Of a DNA stretch of 64,000 nucleotides, positions 18,575 through 24,978 are shown one piece after another. Position 1 is the stretch's first letter, and the number at the start of each line of letters is the position of its first letter. The notes beneath the pieces are model-generated. The model was not told the DNA's origin. It did not search any database and saw nothing but the letters and a program-made list of their open reading frames with translations. The stretch covers positions 122,142 to 186,141 of the forward strand of contig JACJNZ010000035.1 in assembly GCA_014695325.1 (NCBI GenBank). The letters are read 5' to 3'. The translations under genes were made by a program, and so were the position numbers. This DNA is from Cyanobacteria bacterium FACHB-502. Its GTDB lineage: Bacteria; Cyanobacteriota; Cyanobacteriia; Elainellales; Elainellaceae.

Positions 18575-19192
18575 TCACGCCTCTGCGCTGATGCTCTTGT
18601 ACATGATGGTGAGACAGTCAAATATGACCGCATCGCTCGTCTCAGGAGCATCAGGATGGTAAATCTTGCTCAAGCGATGGTAAGCGTTTCTAATGTCTTG
18701 TTGTGTTGCAGTTTGAGGATCGAGACCAAAGACCTGCCACGGCTTGAAGTAATTGAAAATATTAATGCCATTAATACAGCCGTATCCCTGTTGATTCTCC
18801 TCTTCTGGCAGAATTCCAATGAACTTACGATAGAGTTTTTTCCAACCTTCCTTGACACTCAAATTCAGCCCATCCATGCCATCGGTTGCCATCTTAAATG
18901 CACCAGATTTTTTCAGCTCAGTTGTATTCTTGACCGAGAAATGCTGATAAATGGCTGCCTTAAGTTGCGCTAAACTGAGTGGTTTAACTTTTGGCGGCTT
19001 AATTACTACTTTGTGATTGGTAATTACAAACTGAGCAAATTCCTCTAAAGCAGAGGTGTTTATTCCATGTATTTCTGAGAGCCGAGCGATCTCGTTTTGT
19101 AGGAGCGAGTTGAGGAGGGCAGGTGTTTTTGGTTTGGCTGGCTTTGCAGTTTTAGGCATCGCTGACTTGGCTTTAGCAGCAGTTTTAGGCAT
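18575..19192 (-). CDS. Protein with C-terminal J-domain, first gene of a J-domain/HNH pair
   Basis: The last about 55 residues are a J-domain-like module: PWQVFGLDPQTATQQDIRNA, then YHRLSKIYHPD with the HPD motif at residues 179-181 that stimulates DnaK-type ATPases. The domain is at the C-terminus, unlike DnaJ, and no Gly/Phe or zinc-finger region follows. The N-terminus is a Lys/Pro/Ala-rich tail (to about 25), then an unrecognised helical segment (45-125) that includes KPLSLAQLKAAIYQHF. Lone J-proteins of this type often recruit Hsp70 to one special client. The tight linkage to the HNH gene suggests that protein or its DNA complex is the client; this is inference. Confidence 0.72.
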   Translation of the reverse strand: MPKTAAKAKSAMPKTAKPAKPKTPALLNSLLQNEIARLSEIHGINTSALEEFAQFVITNHKVVIKPPKVKPLSLAQLKAAIYQHFSVKNTTELKKSGAFKMATDGMDGLNLSVKEGWKKLYRKFIGILPEEENQQGYGCINGINIFNYFKPWQVFGLDPQTATQQDIRNAYHRLSKIYHPDAPETSDAVIFDCLTIMYKSISAEA

Positions 19193-19458
19193 GGTTTAGG
19201 AAATTGCTCTGTCTAACCCTATCTACAGAATGCCCAACGAAGATCAGGGGGAACAAGAGCCAAAGAAATTTGTAATGCAGGACAAAAGACAAGTTGCGAT
19301 CGTCCCAGCCTTATATCAGCAAAGTTTTTCAAATGCGACTACGGGGCTTAACGCCTCAGTGACTACACCTGCGGACAAACGCTAATCTAACGTCTGATAT
19401 AGGTTCTGCCTGATGAGACCGCACTAACATCATATCTAGTCGTTTCTTAGCAAAGCCA

Positions 19459-19785
19459 ATGTCATCTCAATTCAATCGCGATTTCGAGTCCGCTCAGGCA
19501 AATGAACGATCGCTGTTCGATCGCATCTTTCGCGACAGTAACGGTAACATTGTGATTATTCAGCCGCCCAACCTGCCAATCCTCGTTGGAACAGCAGCCA
19601 CGTTGCTCCATTTTGTGGCTCCAAATGGCACGATTGGAATTCTGTCAGGCTTAGTCGGGTTTGGCACTTTATACAGCTGGGCATGGCTGGAACTCTTCTC
19701 AGGTGTTAACTATTTCCGTCAGGGATTGGGCTTAGTGAGCTTAATCGGTCTAATCGCTCTAGGATATAGCCTTTTCAGCGTGTGA
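19459..19785 (+). CDS. Conserved small membrane protein
   Basis: This 108-residue protein has a hydrophilic N-terminus (MSSQFNRDFESAQANERSLF), a region DSNGNIVIIQPPNLPILVG, and about three hydrophobic segments up to the C-terminus. I recognise no named family, but composition and a clear ATG start support a real gene. It is the last chromosomal gene before the tRNA-Ala island begins at 19931. Confidence 0.68.
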   Translation: MSSQFNRDFESAQANERSLFDRIFRDSNGNIVIIQPPNLPILVGTAATLLHFVAPNGTIGILSGLVGFGTLYSWAWLELFSGVNYFRQGLGLVSLIGLIALGYSLFSV

Positions 19786-19930
19786 CTTCCTGAAGGACTG
19801 CCCCTTTAAACACGAATTAGCGATTGGCAATCGGCTTAACCAACAGTAATCGCTTTACGAGTTTGCACTACAACAGCAGTCACTTCCTCAAATGAAGAAA
19901 AGCATTGTATTGCAAATTCAGTTTGTTGAA

Positions 19931-19983
19931 TGGAGGTTAACGGACTCGAACCGCTGACATCCTGCTTACAAAGCAGACGCTCT
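19931..19983 (-). repeat. attL-like 53-base copy of the tRNA-Ala 3' part
   Basis: The copy runs from the acceptor 3' strand through the T arm and anticodon arm and stops before the D arm. It differs from 24597-24649 by three transitions, one of them in the anticodon position. It cannot form a full tRNA and is best read as the displaced original 3' end of the gene. Confidence 0.85.
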
Positions 19984-20093
19984 TTGGGCTCAAAAATTGC
20001 TCAAATCTATGAAACACGAGGCTTCAGCCACTTTTCTGCTTGGCATTTGATCGTCTCAAACTGTCGTAAAATGCCTACTGTTGCTGCACTTTT

Positions 20094-20112
20094 TAGGGAA
20101 AATTTAGGGAAG
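20094..20112. repeat. 19-base direct repeat, left copy
   Basis: TAGGGAAAATTTAGGGAAG is repeated exactly at 24552-24570. The unit itself contains two TTAGGGAA-like half sites. It overlaps the start of the integrase fragment, about 110 bases inside the left attachment copy, so it may be an arm-type recombinase-binding site. Confidence 0.6.
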
Positions 20113-20345
20113 TGCATGAGAGGGAAGCAATCGCCCAAATTAATCAACGGCTGAAAGCTGCCGCGATTCCTGTCCGTGTTGGCATTCGCGGCAAAGCCCT
20201 TCACCTTCGGGCGACATTGCGCGCAAAAAATGGGATTGGCAAGAAGCAGCAAGATATTAGTCTGGGCATTCCTGCCTGCTTTGATGGGTTTAGACGGGCT
20301 GAACTGGAAGCACACCAGCTTAGCAATGATCAACGATCGGAGTGA
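20112..20345 (+). pseudogene. N-terminal fragment of a cyanobacterial tyrosine integrase
   Basis: The 77 residues after a GTG at 20112 read EAIAQINQRLKAAAIPVRVG, then GKALHLRATLRAKNG and KQQDISLGIPA. This is the arm-binding N-terminal region of site-specific integrases common in cyanobacterial tRNA-targeted elements. The frame stops after DQRSE, and no core-binding or catalytic domain (R...HxxR...Y) follows before the convergent 726-aa gene. The rest of the gene has been lost, which explains a fixed, non-mobile island. Confidence 0.72.
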
Positions 20346-20469
20346 GTTAGCGATATCAATCGCACAATCAGAGAAGCGACTGGAGTGGGCTACATTATTT
20401 CGATCAGAAACTGTAGAGCAATTCATCGGGGGGCGGCAAGACCTTTAAAACCCGCCCTAATGATCATCG

Positions 20470-22650
20470 TTAATCAATGCGTACTCGATCAATCGAGGAA
20501 GAATGAGCAATCCCTTCGGTTTCTGCGGCAGTCCCTGCTACAACCAAAAACTTAGTGTGCAGCAAAACCTCGTTTGATTGCCTGATTTGGGGACGCAAAG
20601 TAGGTCTGGGGTAGTTGAGGATATCATAGTGAAGGCAGCTATTGGGAGTGTTGCGATCGAGTTCTTGCCTTAGATTGAACCATTCACATTGGGTCTGATG
20701 CTGATAATTATGAAGCTGAACAATTCCCAACTTGTCATCTACATTCACCCAATTCTGTCCCATTTGCCAATTCACCACTCTCAGGTTAAGTAATTTGACC
20801 GCCTTGCGCTGCAAGCGAGCCAATAAACCAGATTTAAGTTGATTCTGATGATTCTGAGCTTGAGTCGTGGGATCGAAGCTAATCGTAGCACTGCCAGTAT
20901 CCCATTTGAAATGGCGCTCGTAGTCATTGAAGCGATCGTTGGCTATCGCCAATCTTAGACCTTCCTGTGCGATTACCATAATCTTACTGCGGGCAATAAA
21001 GCGGCTTTCTACAATTGCCAGTTTTTGCCCTGGTCTCACCTCATAGGACAACTCATGTACAAAGGCTTCTCGTTGTCTAGAACGATATGAAATCGTTCCC
21101 TTAACAATAAAGCCGTCACCTGTTGCTTGCATCGAACGAATGGAGACTGCACTTTGTATTCCCAAAACAGTAACTCTGCCTAGCAGATTGTTAGCTGTCC
21201 ATTCTGCGGCGTTGTCCATACCGCTGGGAATAAATAGCGCAATTGGAAAAGGATCAGTTAGTGTTCGCCAGGAAAACGATGCAAACAATTCTGGGGTTCT
21301 CACCCAGCAAATACTAGCTTCCTGTCCCATCGTGCGACCACTAATCCGTTGAGCAAATTCCTGGGGCGGAGTGATCTGCTTAGTGGTCTGTAACCGGCGG
21401 TGCAGCAAGTAAGCAAGCCCTAAATCGGCATAACAATCAGTTTCGTACTTCGCGCTCTGACCGAACAATCGGTTGCGGGTGACTCGTTGACCAAAAAAAC
21501 TGCCATCCTGGTTGTCTTGTTGTTCACTTGCCAAGGTGCAGATACGGGAGACTTCGATCGTCCGAGCATCTGTGTCTTCATACTTGTTCTGCAATAAGAC
21601 CAGCACCGGCACGATGAAGTAAAGTCCGTAGGTATATCGAGCCCAGTCTTTTCCACCGATGTAAGCAAAGCGATTGTCTAGAAAAGTGGTTTTAACTCGA
21701 TTCCACAGATCTTTAACGTGGTGAAACAGTGCTTCTGGAATCGGCTGTCCTGTGCTTAGTAGAGCATAGTAACTCCAGGTAACAGACACAAGGGGACTAG
21801 CAACGTAACAAAAATGGTAGGCTCCGTGATTTTCCAGAGTATAGTCTGAATAAATGTTAACGGTGTAGACCTGCTCTTTCAGTTGTTTACCATCAACCCA
21901 CACCTGAGAGTGATGATCCTGAGCAACCGAAAGGGTATTAAGGCTAAATTCAATCAGCTTTTCTCGCCACCCTTCGCACTGCTGATGCTGCGGAAATAGA
22001 GCGATCGCGGTTGCCAGAATTTCTGTATCCCAAGCATTTTCCTCAGCTTTTGTATCTTCCGCCAACCCACTGGGAACGATGCGGTCTAAATGCCGGGATG
22101 CCTCAAATACTACAACTCGTTCTACTGCCCTTTGCTGCTCCTGGCTGAGTGTGTGCCAGATTAACTGCGCTCCCAACGCCATCTTGGTTGTCCACCAGGC
22201 TGACTGCCATGCATTTCCCCACTGGCGACCATTGCCACAGGGAATATCACCTGTCACATGGCTGCGAGTCATGTAATTGAGACAGCATTTGGCTCGATCG
22301 AGCAAGACTGATTGTTCGATACCGCTGATATTAGGATTGTAGGCTGGATCGCTGGCAAGCAAACTGGTCGTGAAGATGTAGTTGCCCATTGAGCGCATCC
22401 CGCTCTCGTCATTGTCTGGATCGCCAAAGTAACCCAGTTGAGGATCGCCGAGATAGTTCCCCTTCCAGCCACGCTCGCTATAGAGAGCAAATCGTTCCAA
22501 GATTTGTATGTAATCGGCTTCGGATGGGTAGTTGTATGGGGTCTGTACTTGATTCTCTATTTTTTCTAATTCCGCCATGATTTGCAGTTCAACCGTAGAG
22601 AATAATTTGATATACGATGCGTAAACAGAGTTAAAACCAACTCTGCTCAT
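20470..22650 (-). CDS. Large protein of unknown function, probable toroid-type carbohydrate enzyme, island cargo
   Basis: I do not recognise a named family. The 726-residue chain has an N-terminal half rich in aromatic helices with segments such as YNPNISGIEQSV, SAWWTTKMALGAQL, ENAWDTEILATAIALFP and LENHGAYHFCYVA, which resemble alpha/alpha-toroid polysaccharide lyases or glycoside hydrolases. The C-terminal half (from about 470) is beta-rich, again as in heparinase-like lyases. NHGAYH and the Tyr/Arg/Trp residues in GGKDWARYTYG are candidate active-site residues. There is no signal peptide. The start at 22650 is chosen as the longest, and a second ATG (MAELEK) lies 24 codons later. It is the only intact-looking large gene in the island. 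Confidence 0.6.
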   Translation of the reverse strand: MSRVGFNSVYASYIKLFSTVELQIMAELEKIENQVQTPYNYPSEADYIQILERFALYSERGWKGNYLGDPQLGYFGDPDNDESGMRSMGNYIFTTSLLASDPAYNPNISGIEQSVLLDRAKCCLNYMTRSHVTGDIPCGNGRQWGNAWQSAWWTTKMALGAQLIWHTLSQEQQRAVERVVVFEASRHLDRIVPSGLAEDTKAEENAWDTEILATAIALFPQHQQCEGWREKLIEFSLNTLSVAQDHHSQVWVDGKQLKEQVYTVNIYSDYTLENHGAYHFCYVASPLVSVTWSYYALLSTGQPIPEALFHHVKDLWNRVKTTFLDNRFAYIGGKDWARYTYGLYFIVPVLVLLQNKYEDTDARTIEVSRICTLASEQQDNQDGSFFGQRVTRNRLFGQSAKYETDCYADLGLAYLLHRRLQTTKQITPPQEFAQRISGRTMGQEASICWVRTPELFASFSWRTLTDPFPIALFIPSGMDNAAEWTANNLLGRVTVLGIQSAVSIRSMQATGDGFIVKGTISYRSRQREAFVHELSYEVRPGQKLAIVESRFIARSKIMVIAQEGLRLAIANDRFNDYERHFKWDTGSATISFDPTTQAQNHQNQLKSGLLARLQRKAVKLLNLRVVNWQMGQNWVNVDDKLGIVQLHNYQHQTQCEWFNLRQELDRNTPNSCLHYDILNYPRPTLRPQIRQSNEVLLHTKFLVVAGTAAETEGIAHSSSIDRVRID

Positions 22651-22759
22651 TACCTATGTATTGCTCTAATGTCTTGATTCAAGATAGGTTCGAGCCATTT
22701 GCTAGCAGCTTGGTTAACTGAAATGGAACTGAACCAGACTTATAAAGTACGATAATGGT

Positions 22760-23143
22760 GTTCTCCGCCGCAAACAGCGGGGTATCCAGACATCAAACCT
22801 TACAGATGGCTTACGCTCCAAGGGGCTAACCAGTACAGGGTTATTTGTGTTGGTTTGTACGGCGATCGTTCTCAAGAACGCCATCACGGACGCGATCGGC
22901 AGCGTGAACCCGTTTAAGGGTGATAGCAGTTCCACACCTGCTCAAGTCGTGAATGTGGATTTTCCCGGCATCTATGACGGTGGGGAAGTGGTAGGAATCC
23001 CAGTGACCTCTAACTTCGGAATGCGAGCTCACCCCATCACCGGAGTTGAGAAGATGCACGAAGGAGCAGACCTGGGAACAGACAGCGGCACTCCGCTTTA
23101 TGCCCCTGCTTCTGGTGCCGCCGGAACAGCAGAAGATTGTTAG
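22760..23143 (+). pseudogene. Truncated M23-family peptidase (LytM-like) fragment
   Basis: A frame without a proper start encodes one hydrophobic helix (LTSTGLFVLVCTAIVLKNAI) and then the beginning of an M23 peptidase: PVTSNFGMRAHPITGV, KMHEGADLGTDSGTPLYAP. The first zinc ligands (His of HPITG and the HxGxD pattern) are present, but the frame ends abruptly after ASGAAGTAEDC. The later HxH motif is missing. The sequence then continues in another frame as part of a different protein, so a deletion seems to have fused two genes. Such peptidases occur in conjugation modules of cyanobacterial elements. Confidence 0.65.
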
Positions 23144-23969
23144 CTTCATTGCGCGAGGTTTGAATAAGCTAGCACCCCAGGGCATTACAACCGTTAAGGT
23201 TTGCGGTCAACAAATCGGCGAGGACATACCTGTTTGGATTGAAGAGATTCAATTAGGCTTCGCTCCTCCAGTACCACCAATTTCACCAACAGCATCCGCA
23301 TTGGCTGCACCTCCTATTGAATTAAGCAGCCAAACTCAGCAGATTAATCGCGTCATGCCGCATTCCCAGAAGTCGGAGGACGATCCTGTGCGCTGTCCTC
23401 GCTGCACGTCTACTCAGATCGGGGTGAACAAGAAAGGCTTTAGTGGCGGCAAAGCGATTGCAGGAGCAGTCTTACTGGGACTACTGGGTTTAGCCGGTGG
23501 CTTTATTGGCGCTGGCAAGATGCGGCTAACCTGCCTCAAGTGTGGCTTTCAATGAAAGCCGGGCAAGACCACGCTTAAGCAAAATCATGCACCAATTCAT
23601 AAGCCAATTTACAAGCCAAGTCAAAAGCCTCAGCCTGTTAAAGCCAAGGTTGAAAGGGCAAACTTGGTTGTTAGAGTTTTGATAGGAATCGGCGTTGGAG
23701 TTGCTTGGGTCATTACCATCCTGAGTGGTGCGCTGACTCATGGTGGAGTTGGACCTATCTTTTTGGTCTCTATCTTGATATTGGGATTACTTGCTGCCTT
23801 CCTTAAAGAATTTGTTTTATTCCTAGCAGACAATTGCCCTTACTGTGGCAAGGATGTTCATATTCCGCACACTGGCATACCTATTGATTGCCCATGCTGC
23901 AAGAACCAAATCAGAACTGAATACGATGGTGCCAAGAATACAGCTTGGTTTCACCCAATCACTAAGTGA
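23100..23969 (+). pseudogene. Zinc-ribbon membrane protein gene interrupted by in-frame TGA
   Basis: One frame carries two open stretches separated by a single stop at 23553-23555. The first ends with RCPRCTSTQIGVNKKGFSGG, a glycine-rich hydrophobic helix and RLTCLKCGFQ; the second begins KPGKTTLKQ. In zinc ribbons of this kind the sequence CGxxWKPGK is usual, so TGA most likely replaced the TGG of that Trp. The second part has a Lys/Pro-rich linker, two transmembrane helices and another zinc ribbon (CPYCGKDV, CPCCKNQ). The 5' end is also damaged, because it starts inside the M23 fragment. A separate gene could restart at TTG 23664. Confidence 0.62.
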
Positions 23970-24150
23970 GATTAATAGGGATAGTCGGCTCAGACCGTCA
24001 CCACCAGAGATCGCCGCTTGCCCTGGCAAGTTTTTGGTCCGGTCGATTGGCTACAAGGTCTGACTTGTTGGATTAGCTCAGCTTGCTTCTGACGAGTTTC
24101 TAGTGTCTATCTGGGCATCTGCGTTTATTCTCCATAATCATCTACCGAAT

Positions 24151-24309
24151 TTAGCTTGCATCGGGACTATGCCCACCTTGCAGCCGCCAGCGCATTTGCT
24201 GCGATCGATCGACCGTATGCTTCCACGGCTCCCATTCACGGGCAAGTAGTTTCGATCGCATTAACTCAGAGTGTTTCTGTCGATCTTCTGGTGTCCAAGT
24301 ACGCGCCAT
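24151..24309 (-). CDS. Possible 52-residue protein at the right end of the island
   Basis: An ATG-started frame reads MARTWTPEDRQKHSELMRSK and then EWEPWKHTVD. The pattern WTPEDR...WxPWxHT resembles small uncharacterised proteins of mobile DNA whose typical text is WTPEQR...WKPWEHSTGP, but the second half here departs from it. No ribosome-binding site is seen, so it may be a relic. Confidence 0.32.
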   Translation of the reverse strand: MARTWTPEDRQKHSELMRSKLLAREWEPWKHTVDRSQQMRWRLQGGHSPDAS

Positions 24310-24551
24310 TTGGAGGGAGGGCACGATCGAGCAGTGCCATGAGTGTAACGTCCCCTAAATTCTAGCCGCACCCCAATCAAGAGATATTAGCCGTGGAGCT
24401 AAGACAAAACGTATCACCTGAAACGGTGTCCGCAGTTTGATCTATATAAATACTTATTGCAAATTACGCTCACCAAAATGCAACCTCGCTTTGGCTAGAG
24501 GCTGAAAGAATTGCGCCGATTGAGATAGACAGCTTTTATTTAATTGTGATC

Positions 24552-24570
24552 TAGGGAAAATTTAGGGAAG
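24552..24570. repeat. 19-base direct repeat, right copy
   Basis: This is identical to 20094-20112. It lies 26 bases from the 3' end of the tRNA-Ala gene, just inside the right end of the island, as expected for a recombinase arm site or for sequence carried by the original circular form. Confidence 0.6.
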
Positions 24571-24596
24571 CCCTTCGTTTTAAACCCTGGAACCGA

Positions 24597-24669
24597 TGGA
24601 GGTTAGCGGACTCGAACCGCTGACATCCTGCTTGCAAAGCAGGCGCTCTACCAACTGAGCTAAACCCCC
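24597..24669 (-). tRNA. tRNA-Ala (anticodon TGC)
   Basis: A 73-base cloverleaf with acceptor pairs GGGGGTT / AACCTCC (one G-U), D arm GCTC...GAGC, anticodon arm CCTGC-TTTGCAA-GCAGG (anticodon TGC) and T arm with GTTCGAGTC. The 3' CCA is not encoded. It serves as the attachment site of the island to its left. Confidence 0.97.
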
Positions 24670-24694
24670 TTGTGTTTTACAGTGCCTCGCCGTA

Positions 24695-24768
<74 letters not shown>

Positions 24769-24978
24769 GCGTCCGGCTTCAGCACCTTTATAAAGATAGC
24801 AGTAGCTTTCCGAATTTGACAAGACCTTTTTTCGATTTTCTTCAGCATTGCCTGCAAGATAGTTTGGAACTGATGCCAGCCCTTCAGAACGAACTGCCGC
24901 TACCCAGCAGTCACCACAGAGCAGACTGACTCGATATGATGGCAGAAGACCTGTCTCATCGAAGCGCGATCGATTGCT

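Larger units (their letters stand above)
19931..24649. mobile_element. Decayed genomic island integrated at tRNA-Ala(TGC)
   Basis: A 53-base copy of the tRNA-Ala 3' part (19931-19983, three A/G differences) stands in direct orientation to the intact tRNA-Ala at 24597-24669. Right inside the left copy is the N-terminal part of a tyrosine recombinase. This layout (attachment repeat, integrase, cargo, tRNA) is that of an integrative element inserted into a tRNA 3' end. Its cargo is a 726-aa protein, an M23 peptidase fragment, a broken zinc-ribbon gene and a 52-codon frame. The 19-base repeats at 20094 and 24552 lie inside both ends. With the integrase truncated, the element should no longer move on its own. 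Confidence 0.78.

Noticed and set aside
19930..20154. 74-residue frame starting in the tRNA copy
   Set aside because: It reads through the attachment repeat and has no similarity; the repeat explains the sequence.
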